Made by a program: the position numbers and the translations under genes
Notes under the pieces: model-generated
The model's input: the letters and a program-made list of their open reading frames with translations, nothing else
Databases searched by the model: none
Told to the model about the DNA's origin: nothing
Source: Ectocarpus siliculosus
Taxonomy: Eukaryota; Sar; Phaeophyceae; Ectocarpales; Ectocarpaceae
Assembly: GCA_000310025.1 (NCBI GenBank)
Contig: FN649755.1
Coordinates: forward strand, 1,701,872 to 1,750,796
DNA: 48,925 nucleotides
Direction: 5' to 3'
Shown: positions 1 through 10,866 of the stretch, piece after piece
Layout of the letters: every line of letters begins with the position of its first letter
How positions within the stretch are numbered: the first letter of the stretch is position 1

Positions 1-16
1 GCGCAAGCACAAGTAA

Positions 17-2557
17 GAGCAGAAAGCAAAAAAGTGTTTTTACCTCGGCCCTGGAATCAACACAAACCGTGATTGCGTATGCATCCTGAACGAAAAACGC
101 CAAGCGATCACCACTCGCAACTTCACCTGGCAATCTGTGCCCGCCGCCCCGACCGCGCACCCCCAGCCGCTGCCTCCCATTGCAGAGGAGGACGAGGAGC
201 TCACGACTGGGGAGCACGAGGGCGGAGGGGGTGCGTCATGCCACGGTGGAGGGAGGGCGGAGGGAGAACCTGAGGATGGAGGTTTCCACCTTGACACGAC
301 GGCAAACCCGGGGCCCGCGGAGCCGCCCGCGCGCGATGCGCCGGCGGCGCCGCCGGCCGCGCCCCAGGAGTCGGGCGCGGGCGACGCTGGCGATGGCGCC
401 CCCTCGAGCAGGGAGGGCGCGAGCGTCGCCCCATCTACCACGTCGACCGGGAGGGCCGATGTGGGCGGCGGCGAGGACGACCGCCGCAGCAGCAGCAGCA
501 GCAGCAGCAGCAGCCGCGGTGGCGGCGGCAGCAGCAGCAGCAGCGGTGGCGGCAGCGACAGCGGCAGCGACACGGATATTCCGGCGCTCCGCGGGCCCGA
601 GGAACGGAGGCTCGCCCGCTTTGGCGAGCCGGCCGAACTCACCAGCCGCCGACTCAGGGAGAACCCTCGCCGGAACACGAGGTACGAGTCGTCAACGAGT
701 GCCGAAGGTCTGCTCGCCCGCCATGCATCGGCGGCCGGGCTGCCCACCCTGCCCATCACCAGCACGGAGGAGTACACCCACTGGATGCTCGCGTGTGTGG
801 TCGACGTGGTGGAAGGGCTAGAGGCGAGGGCGGTGCAAGCGCTGCTGTGCGAGCGCGCGGAGGAGGCCAACATCGCGCGCCAAGAGGCAGAGGACTTCCT
901 GCTGGGAGCGGAGGACCTCGTGCTCAACTCTCCAGACGCCTTCGTGAGGGCCCTGGCGTCGACCGAGCTGAGTACAGAATCCCCCATAGGCAAGCGTCCG
1001 AGTGACGTTGAATCCCCCCCCATGACCGTAGCCGGCGTTGCCAAGTCTGTGTACAGAGAGGGGTGGGAACAGGCCATGAGGGAAGAGTTCGATGGACACT
1101 TGGACACGGGAACGTTTTCATTCGTAGACGGTACGCCAGAGGGGCGTAGACCTGTGAGTTCTAAGTGGCGTTTTACTTGGAAGACGAACAAGGAGGGGAA
1201 AATCGAGAAGTTCAAAGCGCGTCTGGTCGCTAGGGGTTTTTCGCAAATTCCGAATGTGGACTACTTCTACTCATCCTCCCCTTGCCCATCATCCGCATCC
1301 ATTAAACTGATGCTTGCGGTAGCCAATGAGAAATCATTGAAACTCAACCACTGGGATGTCAAGCAGGCGTTTACACACGCTAAGTTAGACGAGGATGTGT
1401 TCTTGAGGCTCCCCGCGGGGTGCGGGGAAAAATCCCACAAAGTTGTGAAGGCTGAGCGTGCTATTTACGGCTTGAAGCAGAGCGGCAGGCAGTGGGGGTA
1501 CCACGCTGCCGACACGCTTGTAGAAAACGGGTTCGAGCAGTGCAAGGCGGACCCGTGCGTCTTCCGCAAGATGAAAGACGGTGTCGTGGTGATGATTATC
1601 GTGATTTATGTGGATGACATTCTGGTGGCTGGGTCTGATGATGATTGCAAGGAGTTGCTCGCTTCCCTCAACAAGGCATTCCCCACTAAAGACCTTGGAG
1701 AGTGTGTGTGGTTCGACGGGTGTGCCGTTGAGAGAGACCTAGAGGCTGGGACCCTTAGAATCTCCCAAACCGCGTACATTGACAGCATCGTGAATCGCTT
1801 TGATGTGCAATCGACCTCCCCCATCCCTGCTTCCCCTGGTGCTGACCTAGGACCGAAGCGAGATGACGAAAGTGGAGGGGAGTGGCCGGTGAGGGAGGCC
1901 ATCGGCAGCATGATGTGGGTGTCGACGTTCTCGCGCCCGGACATCTCGTTCGCTGTGCGTGCGGTAGCGCGCCACGCCCACGCCCCTGCCGAGAGGCACT
2001 GGAAGGCGATACGGAAGATCCTCGCCTACCTCAAAGAGACGAAGGACCTCGGGATCACCTACAAACGGGGATCGGGGCTGGGGCTGGCGGTGTACGTGGA
2101 CGCTAGCTACGCCGACGCTGAGGATAGACGTTCGGTGTCAGGGCTGGCAACAACGGTTGGAGGAACCGTCATCAGCCACGGTAGCAAGACGCAAGCTATC
2201 GTATCTTTGTCGTCTACGGAGGCAGAGTACATTGCTGCCGGAGAGGGTGTGAAAGAAGCTTTGTTTGTGCGTGCAGTGCTTTCGTTTATTGCCCCAGAGA
2301 CCAGCGGCGGTAGCATTCAGGTCCTTGAGGACAATCAGGGGGCCATGGCTTTGGTGCAGAACCCCCTTAGCTCAGCGCGTAGCAAGCACATCGACGTGCG
2401 GTACCACTTCATTCGTGGATTGTTTAGGTCGGGTGACATCTCGATCAAGTTTGTGTCGACGTCGGAGCAACATGCAGACATGCTCACCAAGGCTCTTAGC
2501 AAGAGCAACCTGCAGTACCACCGGAAAAAGCTGATGAATTTGCCGGAGCTTCTGTAG
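17..2557 (+). CDS. Ty1/copia Pol polyprotein, 3' part: integrase C-terminus, reverse transcriptase, RNase H
   Basis: This is the downstream part of a copia-type retrotransposon polyprotein, which copies element RNA to DNA and integrates it. The open frame starts after a TAA at 14-16. Codons from 17 to about 121 read like a copia integrase C-terminal end (FYLGPGINTNRDC and TTRNFTWQ). From the first ATG at 137 (806 residues) comes a low-complexity Ser/Gly/Ala linker (residues about 60-145, encoded by an AGC repeat), then reverse transcriptase (about 305-560) with WDVKQAF and catalytic YVDD at 491-494. RNase H follows (about 650-795) with VYVDASYAD, SSTEAEYIA, EDNQGA and SKHIDVRYH. The order integrase, RT, RNase H is diagnostic of copia. 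Gag, protease and most of the integrase lie off the window. The ATG at 137 is not a biological start. RT to stop is intact. The in-frame TAA at 14-16 may be a disabling mutation. Confidence 0.95.
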   Translation, partial: EQKAKKCFYLGPGINTNRDCVCILNEKRQAITTRNFTWQSVPAAPTAHPQPLPPIAEEDEELTTGEHEGGGGASCHGGGRAEGEPEDGGFHLDTTANPGPAEPPARDAPAAPPAAPQESGAGDAGDGAPSSREGASVAPSTTSTGRADVGGGEDDRRSSSSSSSSSRGGGGSSSSSGGGSDSGSDTDIPALRGPEERRLARFGEPAELTSRRLRENPRRNTRYESSTSAEGLLARHASAAGLPTLPITSTEEYTHWMLACVVDVVEGLEARAVQALLCERAEEANIARQEAEDFLLGAEDLVLNSPDAFVRALASTELSTESPIGKRPSDVESPPMTVAGVAKSVYREGWEQAMREEFDGHLDTGTFSFVDGTPEGRRPVSSKWRFTWKTNKEGKIEKFKARLVARGFSQIPNVDYFYSSSPCPSSASIKLMLAVANEKSLKLNHWDVKQAFTHAKLDEDVFLRLPAGCGEKSHKVVKAERAIYGLKQSGRQWGYHAADTLVENGFEQCKADPCVFRKMKDGVVVMIIVIYVDDILVAGSDDDCKELLASLNKAFPTKDLGECVWFDGCAVERDLEAGTLRISQTAYIDSIVNRFDVQSTSPIPASPGADLGPKRDDESGGEWPVREAIGSMMWVSTFSRPDISFAVRAVARHAHAPAERHWKAIRKILAYLKETKDLGITYKRGSGLGLAVYVDASYADAEDRRSVSGLATTVGGTVISHGSKTQAIVSLSSTEAEYIAAGEGVKEALFVRAVLSFIAPETSGGSIQVLEDNQGAMALVQNPLSSARSKHIDVRYHFIRGLFRSGDISIKFVSTSEQHADMLTKALSKSNLQYHRKKLMNLPELL

Positions 2558-3177
2558 GATTTTCTAGCGCTTGGGGAAGGTCATGTATACCATGCGGGGA
2601 AAGATGCATTACTGTCGCGGGCTGTGTCCCAATGGCAGGAGTAGGAGGCTTGCCTCGCATTCTTGTCTTCGCCTTGGCCTTCCTGATAAGTGCGGCCGTT
2701 GTGATCCGCCGTGATAGCAATGGTTTGTGTTGGATGGGATTTATTTTCGAGGGGTTTTGCCCGGGCGCCGGGTTTCCCCTCGACCACCGTATTGGCATTT
2801 TATTGATGTATCCGGGGTGTTTTTGCCCCACTGATGGTTAGTCACTTGCGTGAAGAACCAGGGAGGGTGTTCGTGGGTCTACGGACATGGTTTGGATATG
2901 TTAGCCGTACGTACAAGTGTGACGCAGATGGTGTAGAACCTTTTAGGTAGGGGTACGGTGATGATGCACCGGGGCCCCCTTTTGTTGTGTGCAGCAGCCC
3001 TGCTGCCACTCCTCCTCTCTGAGCACGACAGCGCCCTGGGTACGGGCGTTGCCTCACCGTCTGAAGTTAATACACTACACAAACAATACCCGATAAGTAC
3101 GCGGAGTACGGCCGACAAACAACAACTTGTATCCATTGTGTGTGTGTCGTCGTGTCGACAACATTATTATTGTCGAT
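2558..3177 (+). other. 3' flank of the copia element, probable 3' UTR and LTR, ends not fixed
   Basis: A copia element should have a polypurine tract and a 3' LTR just after pol. Purine-rich stretches occur at about 2592-2603 and 2634-2650. TGTTG at 2728 and CAACA at about 3158 could be LTR ends, giving an LTR of about 430 bp, but TGTTG has no polypurine tract immediately before it. No 5' LTR is in the window, so the boundaries cannot be confirmed. Confidence 0.35.
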
Positions 3178-3343
3178 TCGGCTTGAGCTCGTACGCGTCA
3201 AGGAGTAACACTCCGCCTTCGCTCTTCATGCAAAGTTCAGGCTCGGCGTGCGGCATCTGGCACCCTTGATGGCTAGAAAAAGTTTGCACACGCATATCGT
3301 AGCCATCATGTGGTGCTCAGTCGGCGGATTCCCCTCCGATCTA
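3178..3343 (+). repeat. Interspersed repeat, copy 1 (pair with 5153-5341)
   Basis: Shares GGCTTGAGCTC, CAAGGAGTAACACTCC, ATGCAAAG, GGCATCTGGC, CATGTGG and TTCCCCTCCGATCT in the same order with 5153-5341. It lies directly after the presumed copia LTR, so it may be part of an LTR or another dispersed element. Confidence 0.6.
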
Positions 3344-3439
3344 TATAATTAGCACGCTGTAGAAAAATAAGGCAAAACAAAGGTGCACAAAAGGCCCGAA
3401 AAGGTGTACAGCAGTGTACCGTACAACATTGACTGCAGT

Positions 3440-3800
3440 TACACAACAGCCACAGCACAGCACAGCGTGACCACCGCCTGACCGCCGCTGCGTGTTCTGT
3501 TTTTTGGGGGGTACGTACGTGTCGAAAACGACAGTATGAAGGCATACTCACCACGTGAGATTGTGCACAACAACCTGAGCACATCAACACAACAACCACC
3601 GGGCACGATCTCAATTTGGTTTGATCTCGACGTACCTTTCGATCTATCTGCTCCATCCCGGTGCAGCATGTGGCGGATCCACTCACCTCTCGTTCAGGGC
3701 GCGACCAACACGCTCGAAGAACCAGAGTGGGAGTGAGTGGGAGTTGAGTTTGTGTGCTTGTGTGTTGTGTGTGTTGTGTGCAGGCTGCGTAGGGAGAGGG
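3440..3800. repeat. Diverged segmental duplicate, copy 1 (pair with 11330-11680)
   Basis: Shares ordered blocks with 11330-11680: GTGTCGAAAAC versus GTCGTCGAAAAC, CCGGTGNAGCANGTGGCGG followed by TCCACTCACC, GAAGAACCAGAG, a GT-rich stretch ending GTGCAG, and GGAGGCGGG-like sequence. On the minus strand both copies carry a GTGAGTGG donor-like site at the same place, so an old duplicated exon is possible. Confidence 0.5.
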
Positions 3801-5152
3801 GCGGGAGGAACCTGTGCATAAAACGATTTTGGTTCCGATCGCGATTGGAAAAACATGCAAAAGCCAGTTTGTTCCAACAGACAGTAGTATAGTCGCGAGT
3901 CGCGAACGGTTAATTTGGGAATTCTCTGGAACTTTCCAATATTATTCTAGTGGGTACATGGTCAACAATCGGTACATGACCGTGCACATGGCCGAGTGCG
4001 AATGCCGGGTGTGAAGGGCGGTTCTTCATTCTGCTGGGGCAGCGGCACCGTTGTCGGTCGCGAGGTGGTATCTGTAGCGTATCACCGTTTCGATCCTTCA
4101 CCGTACACGCGCAGAAATTTCGGGGTTCTTGCGAAATTTCTGAAACGTAAGCGAAAGAATGACACCTGCTGATTGGATAATGCAGACAGTTCCGGTCCTG
4201 GGCGCAAGTGCAAAGCTGTGCCTCCGCACCTGAGCCGTCTGTTCTCAAAATACCCCTATCAAATGACCCCTCGATTGGTAGTCACCGCGGCAAAGTCATG
4301 CCGCCCAGTCGAAGACTGCCACGACAGAAATCACACAAGGCCATTATTGCACGCCGGCGTGCGAATGTACGCGTGTACCGCGGAGTCAATCGCCCTCTAC
4401 CGGTGCCATTTCTTTACACTACACGAGAACTGAGGCCTCATTGTTCAAACACTTAGTCTCATCTACTTGACAATGACCCCGACCAATCGGCGTTGTGTGC
4501 ATATCAGAGGAGGGAGACTATTCGATGGTCAGTATGCCCCACAAACGACACAATTTCTCCGTCTATAGATGTAGTTGGACATCATTGACAGCAGTGGGTG
4601 TACTATCTCGAATGGGTATGCATGTACGTATGTAGTCTTTCTGTGTGTATGTGTGTTTATTCTCGACATATGTAGTCTAATCATTGTTTCTGAGCTTGTT
4701 CTTTCGCCTCATCAAGTGCCCAATGTTACGTCATCACAAGAAAAAGGTAACGGTACATGTTGATGAGAGGATCTTGCACCCTACACCACCAACCAGTGCT
4801 CTGTCATGTTTTCCCCTCTCGGTATCATTGTGAACTCTGCAGTGTCCTATACCCCAAGGTGTTGCTTCCTGTCCGGAACAACAGAGAGAGACATTTCGAA
4901 GCGCGCGTACACACAGACAGACTGACCGCAACCCTTACTACTGTACCATACTCCGAGTTATTTTAGACTATACTCTCTGTTGTTTAGTGCCGGGTGGGAT
5001 TGGGAACACCTGTCTGTTTCAGAATTCTGGTAGAGCGCCCCCCTGTGTAGTCGCCTCATCATGTAAGTCGCTGTCATTTCTAGAAACCAACCAACAAACA
5101 TGTAAATCATGTGTGTGCCGTCGGTCGCGTTGACAAGTAATCCATTGCCGCT
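3801..5152. other. No gene recognised
   Basis: Open frames are all under 115 codons, overlap on both strands and lack coherent splice sites. Nothing was recognised apart from GT-rich stretches near 4630-4670. Confidence 0.5.
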
Positions 5153-5341
5153 CTGGCTTGAGCTCCCACGCATCAAGGAGTAACACTCCTCGTCCTCGCT
5201 CTACATGCAAAGAGTTCACGTTCGGCCCTCGTGTGCCGCATCTGGCGCCCTTGGCCAGAGAAGTTATCATTCGCTCCATAACTGGCAGAATCATTCGTTC
5301 ATGTGGCGCTCAGATGGCGGATTTATTCCCCTCCGATCTTA
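5153..5341 (+). repeat. Interspersed repeat, copy 2 (pair with 3178-3343)
   Basis: Same ordered blocks as the first copy, on the same strand and about 2 kb away, but without polyprotein sequence beside it. This would fit a solo LTR fragment or a short dispersed element. Confidence 0.55.
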
Positions 5342-5857
5342 AATGGTGAACGGCTGTGTTGTTGTGGTGGGCGGCAATCAATGTGATACTTCGAGCCCCT
5401 CACAAAGTAGATTGTCTCGGGCGGTACCCCGTCGTGCTCAAAGCATACTGGATACAAAATATGTTGTATGTCAGTCCCTGAGCAACATCGCCAAACCTCA
5501 GGAGGAATGTAGTATTCTTCGACTGGCTCCAGTTAGAGCAAATAATGGGACCGGTATTCCAGGTGTTACCAGGTTCGTTGTACAGTCCACATGCACAGCT
5601 AGTCAAGGAGTATGTAGACAGAAAAAAAAAATCGAAGATGGCAAGGGGTGCGGCGGGTGAGAGACCAGTGAAGGAGGGTGACAAATCAACCAACAACCTG
5701 GTTCTTCACGGACGGCCCTCTTTCTCTAAGGGACCGCACTGACTGGCAGGCCAAAAGAAAGGGGTAACGACAGCGAAACGGACAACTGCTGGGGGAGCAC
5801 CACCTAGTGTCCGGATGGTCATCATCCGTTCAGCGCATTAGACCCCGATTGATGAGA
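5342..5857. other. No gene recognised
   Basis: Only short overlapping open frames; no repeat or splice structure was seen. Confidence 0.4.
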
Positions 5858-6890
5858 ACAAAATCTTGTCGATAAATCTTGATCTTGGCCAAGATCTGCC
5901 AGTTTCACGATTTATGGGAGCGAAATCTTCCGATACATCTTGGCCAAGATTTCTCGAGGCCCGAAATCTGCCCTTTCGAACAAATCTTGACCCAAGATCT
6001 GTCGAAACGAGCCTTCCGACAAATCTTGAGGCGGCGTAACAAATCTTGCCTGTGGGTGCGGCGCGATCACATTAGGTAAGTCAACCTAATCGTCCATAGC
6101 GCCATGAAATCTGCACGTTGCACACTCGCAAGGGTCTCTAACGCACCCTGGCCTCACTGTGTCGGCGCCACGGGCGCCGACAGCGAACGAGAACGACCAA
6201 GGCGCGCGAAAGAAATGCGGATTTGCCCTGGCTCGTTCCACGTGCGTCATCACCAGTTTGTCGAGAGACCGTTCAAAGAGTTCTTTATTTTGAAGTAGAA
6301 AAATAGAGGAAGAGGTGAAAGTTGCCAACACTGCTCTGTAGTGTGCGACGCTTCTATCTCTTCATCGAATCACCCCACACACAACCCGTTTGCACCCGAG
6401 CCAAATCCGTGGGTGCAGATGACAGCGCCGGAGGTTTGACCTCGGTACGCCTGCTACACAGCAGTGAGATACGTGTTTGGGTGTCATCGGCCTCGGGTTG
6501 ATGCACTTTCTTGTCAGTTGGACAGCAATGGAACAATTTTATTTCTCCGCTTGACATGAGCTCGTGGGCAACGGCTTCTATTTTGCACCCCAGGTAGGCG
6601 CCCACCGCTAATATCCACCCACAGTGTTGAGGCAATACAGGGGGACGGACGCCCCTTCTACAACTGCGTCATGCTCACTTTTCGCCACACCTCGGCATTT
6701 TCTGTGGACCAAGTGGCCGTTGTGCCTTTATCAACTTCAAGCAGAAGGGAGGAACAACACGCCGCTTTTTCAACATTCAACATATTTCCCCCATGAATCG
6801 CGATACTGCAAATCTTCGCGGAGATATATTGTGAGCAAATCTTGGGTCAAAATGCCAAGATATATTTGCAAGATTCTGTTTCCATGAAGA
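5858..6890. repeat. Region bounded by clusters of AAATCTTG / CAAGATTT motifs
   Basis: About ten copies of AAATCTTG or its complement crowd 5863-6050, including the hairpin CTTGGCCAAG at two sites (near 5884 and 5940). A second, oppositely arranged cluster lies at 6798-6883. Many copies of a short motif near both ends of a 1-kb segment resemble the subterminal repeats of DNA transposons. No perfect terminal repeat or target duplication was found and no transposase is present. Confidence 0.35.
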
Positions 6891-7694
6891 AGGGTCTTAA
6901 AGTGGCGATTCTATTCCAACCTTCCCATCCCCGCCCCGGGTAGATAAGCAGAACGGAGAGCCCTTTCGACCTTCATTGAAAAGTGCTTAAACTGGAATTG
7001 CGAGCTTTGCGAGCTTGCTGCCCTTTCATCATCCCCAAAAAATGGACGGACAAGGGAAAGAAATGGAACGCCGGGCAACAAAAGCTTTCGTGGTGTTGAG
7101 TCAAAAACGTTACTTATGGCGTATGATACACATCGCCTCAAATCCCTCACCACACACCCAACCCCGTGAAATTCTAGACACCACACCAGCGGCCAGCAGC
7201 AGACGATGTTGCGGGTCTGGTCTACCAAAGCCGAAACTCGGGAAACATTTTTGACACCACCAAACAGCCGAAAACCCCGCGCAGCTATCCTGGATCTGGC
7301 TTTGCCAATTTTGCCCTGGAAAGTCGCCGCCTTTGTACAAACGGAAACACTAAACACACGATTTTATTATACACATCGCGAACCGTTTCCGGCTGCCCTT
7401 GAGACCCCTCAAGCTTTCACCGGAACTGTTGAAAAGATTATTATTGTGCACACTCCTCATGGATACTTTATGGGGGCATGCTAGAAACACCCAAATACAA
7501 AACAACTGTAAGTTATGTCCCCTCTTCGGGTTGTTGTTGTTGTCGTTGTTGTCGTTGTTGTTGTTGTTGTTGTCTTCACATTAAAAACCGTTCCGATCTC
7601 TCTCTACCCAGTACCTCCGTATGTCCGTACTGATCCAACACTCGACGCGGTCGATTCCCGTGGTCACAGGTTAACTTACCCTAAAAAGGTACAC
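6891..7694. other. No gene recognised; TTG microsatellite at 7528-7574
   Basis: The run of TTG and TCG triplets at 7528-7574 is a microsatellite. Open frames of up to 148 codons on the minus strand at 6911-7357 have no supporting features. Confidence 0.4.
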
Positions 7695-8893
7695 TCAGAT
7701 AAACTGGCCCCGAGGGGTCCGCAAGTCAATAGAAATTCGGGTGTATTTACATGTATGGACCACCTCCCCACGCAAACTCTCTTGGCGTGCAAGGTGCTGC
7801 AGTGACGTACCGTGCTCATTCGCAATAACCCGCGTGGGGGCTCCCTACAGAGTATCGAATCGAACCCGTGGAATTCTTGACCTGAAAACGCCCTCACCGA
7901 CGCAAAGGCAAATAGGCACCAATCGAATTCCAACTCTCTTGAAGTCCCAAAGTAGTGCTCGCTGTAGTGTTCAACCCCCGATGCCATCGCGCGTCTTCGA
8001 CTAACCCTGATGTGCATGCCGCCTCTCATTCATCCAAGCACTTACGGCACGAGATAGCCGAGCGTACGCGGCGCTGTCAAGCTTGCCGAAAATCTGGTGG
8101 ACTCCGAACAGGAGCGCAAGCATCTGTGGGGGGAGTCGGAGCACCATAACGCACCACGCCGCCGAAATCGAAATGAGCTCGGTTCTTGGTGACGACACGG
8201 CAACTTGAGCTTGTTCGACTGGCGGCCATCGACGCATCCTGCCGCTTGGTTTTGTTTCGAAGGCACGCAGCGGCAGCAGCATTAGGCCCAATGACGCAGC
8301 AAAAACAAAATGTGAACGGTACATCTGTCCCACAAGACGTTGCGTAGCAGCGTGGGTAAAGCTCCCTCACCAGAAATATGACCGCGAACTGAGCCGGGTG
8401 CGGTAGGTCGTTCCACGTGCACATGACGCCAGACGGAAACTCAACCAGCCCTGCTCGGCAGCAACGTCGCGGGCGAGTAGGAGGAACCAAAAACCCTTTG
8501 CGCGTGACACCCCTCCGCTAGCCTACAAGACACACGCTAGGAGCCCCGCACATTCGTGCTGACGCGCCATTAGTTACGAGTCGCGGATAATACCTCTTCC
8601 GACAGGCTCATTGGCACGACAGGCTTATTGGCACACGAAATTGTAGCAGCACTAGATATCATGTACCACGCACATGTAATTGTAACAGCACTCGATATCA
8701 TGTACCATGAAAGTGTTCCCGGTGGGCTATCGCGGGGATCATAAGCAGGACGGACACATCGTTCCGAATTTGGACGCCATTTGGCAGAAGTTCGCAACAA
8801 CGCCCCGTAAACATGGGTGTTGGCCACTTACTGTTACTTTCCACGATGCCGACGATCATGGCTGACATCGCGGTCGCCACCAGGAGGTGAGAC
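7695..8893 (-). CDS. Gene A: small two-helix membrane protein, four exons seen, first exon missing
   Basis: Minus-strand exons are 8893-8832, 8450-8371, 8123-8046 and 7796-7695. Donors are GTAAGT, GTGAGG and GTAAGT; acceptors are GGTAG, GAGCAG, CCCCCCACAG and CTGCAG. Exon phases join without a stop (2 to 1, 1 to 0, 0 to 0, then TGA). The first exon seen encodes a hydrophobic stretch (SHLLVATAMSAMIVGIVESN). The second carries PSGVMCTWNDLPH and ends in QFAVIFL, which joins MLALLFGVHQIF of the third to form a second membrane helix. The fourth is a hydrophilic tail ending RTPRGQFI. An initiating exon ending in phase 2 must lie above 8893 and was not identified. The second exon matches one in gene B at 16 of 26 residues, including the donor position. 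The function is unknown. The last exon is the least certain. Confidence 0.5.
8606..8709. repeat. Short tandem duplications inside gene A intron
   Basis: AGGCTCATTGGCACGACAGG / AGGCTTATTGGCACACG and, separately, TTGTAGCAGCACTAGATATC / TTGTAACAGCACTCGATATC plus ATGTACCA are each present twice, about 20 and 38 bp apart. Confidence 0.6.
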
Positions 8894-9637
8894 CTACCGC
8901 AGTTGCGTACATTGGCAACGGAGCAGAGGGAGCAGGGCAATCTCACTTGAAACGAGCATCACAGGGTGGTTGGTCCCTACGCGTACACAAGCAGGCACGA
9001 AATACCGATCAAAAGAAAACGACAGCCGCATGACTGGATTGTTGCCCTTGATAGCTCCAAAACCGCTCGTCTCCTGGGGCACCAATGTGGGGCGTGTGTT
9101 CCGCGGGTGAGTCCACGTGTCCCTGCCCTGGTTGCAGAGGCGATGGATAAATTCGTTGCTGTGACACACGGCCGTCCTCACGTATGCGACCATACACTCG
9201 CAACCATGCACACCGGGTCGAACACGTATGGGAGCCCTGAATATTTTGTTTTCCCGTCCTCAAGACATTGGCCTCCTCGCAACAGGAACACGCTTACGAG
9301 GGCGTCGTGATTCTACGTCCACGCTGCTATTTAGAAAAGAGAAACGCTCGTCAAGTCACCCCCAACACCGCCAGTCAATCACGCGTTGCTCAGCTTCTCT
9401 CCCAAACACCACATCAGGGCCTGCAGACCAAGAAAAACGACGCCAAACGCTGTGGAACGACCAACTCGGCAAGCAGTATCAGCTCCAAGTTGCGCCATCG
9501 ACCCCACTCAACGCTTCCTCAAGCTCCCATCATAGAACCGAGTATTTTACAGAAGTTTCAAGTGGAATAAGGTGATGGTCAGATAGGATGCCAGGTCGTT
9601 CGTGGGTCGCTCCCGTCCTTCGGATCGCGTTTGGTCA
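8894..9637. other. No gene recognised
   Basis: This stretch should hold the 5' end of gene A if the model is right, but no ATG exon with a convincing phase-2 donor was found. Confidence 0.4.
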
Positions 9638-9867
9638 TACACTAGGTTGCACAAGATATAACACCCCCCGGACAGATGTTCGAAGCTCGATTTCTCGGCA
9701 GGAAAAAGTAGTGGCGGTGCCGAAAATGGCCGGAGGCGTTGGAACCGTCTCGTCGAGAGATTTCCGAAAACTTTTCCTTTGATTTCGGCATCCTCTTCGT
9801 CGTGGAGTAATCGAGCTTTGAAAGTCGATCCGGGGGGTGTGGTTTCTTACGTATGAAACCTACGGTA
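9638..9867. mobile_element. Short inverted-repeat element, TACCGTA family, copy a
   Basis: About 230 bp. The left end reads TACACTAGGTTGCACAAGAT then ATAACACCCCCCGGAC; the right end has the inverted form GGGGGGTGTGG to TACGGTA at 9861-9867. The middle carries CCGTCTCGTCGAG and GCATCCTCTTC, shared with copies at 29.8, 37.9 and 45.8 kb. It has no coding capacity, so it is a MITE-like non-autonomous element. Confidence 0.7.
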
Positions 9868-10384
9868 TGCAGTGTACCAACCTTCTTCGTAGTCCGGGAC
9901 GTCGCTTTCGGGCCTTTCGCGTCTTGCTCTTGCTGATCATCTCCGAAGCCCGACGTTCACGATGAGTAGTAACAGCCGATGGAGGGAAAAAGCCTTGCCA
10001 ACCTATCGAAAGGAGGCACCAGTAGCAGTAGTCCGTGATGTGGGCTGTTGGTGGTACCGATCATTTCTTGAGGAGAAAGTAAAGGTCCGAAGGCTGTGCG
10101 TGCTATTACGGGATTAGAGTACAAGGATCTGAACGGTAGTTCTAGGGGAGGGTTGACAGGCTATGGCTAGAGCTTAGACCCCCTGGGGGGGGAAATTGTC
10201 ACGGGGGTAAACGTTAAAGACCCCCCCTGCAAGGGGGCCCCCCCCCCCCCCCCCCTGTTTAGTTCACCAAAGAGAGAAAGGCAGCAAACAACGAGCATTG
10301 CTACTAGAAGAGAAGATTATCAACGAGTAATCATCCATCGGGGTCTTCAAGGAAAGACACGTGTAACCCTCACACCCAATCAGT
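9868..10384. other. No gene; G and C homopolymer tracts at 10180-10256
   Basis: CCCCCTGGGGGGGG is followed by a C-run of about 17 interrupted by AAGGGGG. These could be a real homopolymer-rich repeat or poor consensus sequence. Confidence 0.4.
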
Positions 10385-10792
10385 GTGCCGCGCTGCAAGC
10401 AGCCTCGCGCTGGCGTTTCAGAACGACCCTTTCCGTTCTTCGACTCCCGCCATGTAAGTTTCGAGGGGTGCTGGCTGGTCTGCGCGAACCATGCTCCTAC
10501 TACATGCTCGTTTCAACTCCTGGTCAAAGGCTGTGCGTGTGGAAGATCAGTTCAGGCCAACACCACGACTGCGCTGATCGGTGAAAGTCTAGCGGACCAC
10601 GTCAGGCAATGCCTACTCTCAGCCACGGAAACAGGAAAAGTAATGCAGCACGCTCGCATTTCAAATGTTTTGACGCCATTGCCAATGACGGACGCTTTGC
10701 AGGCACCACTTACACGCTTGATCCAGCCATGTTTCAGCCCTCCGGCCGCTGTTTGGTTTTCTTGGGAGCAAAGAGAAAGAGTGCGAAACTGA
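10385..10792 (+). CDS. Unsupported open frame, possible exon
   Basis: A 135-codon plus-strand frame with GTG, not ATG, at its left edge. CGCCAT followed by GTAAGTTTC at 10446-10455 looks like a donor inside it, so only the first part might be an exon. The composition is unremarkable and no motif is recognised. Frames of this length arise by chance in this window. It is listed because nothing else is in the stretch. Confidence 0.15.
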   Translation: MPRCKQPRAGVSERPFPFFDSRHVSFEGCWLVCANHAPTTCSFQLLVKGCACGRSVQANTTTALIGESLADHVRQCLLSATETGKVMQHARISNVLTPLPMTDALQAPLTRLIQPCFSPPAAVWFSWEQRERVRN

Positions 10793-10866
10793 GCGCACCC
10801 GAACCGTGACAAAAACTAAAAACTACCTCGACAACCAACCGTCGAGTCATTCGGCAAAGGGGGGAG

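Noticed and set aside
40-1215. 391-codon minus-strand frame
   Set aside because: It is antisense to the copia linker and RT; Leu and Pro runs come from the AGC repeat.
7836-7862. GGGTTCGATTCGAT on the minus strand, like a tRNA T-loop
   Set aside because: No pairing stems or acceptor arm around it; it lies in a gene A intron.
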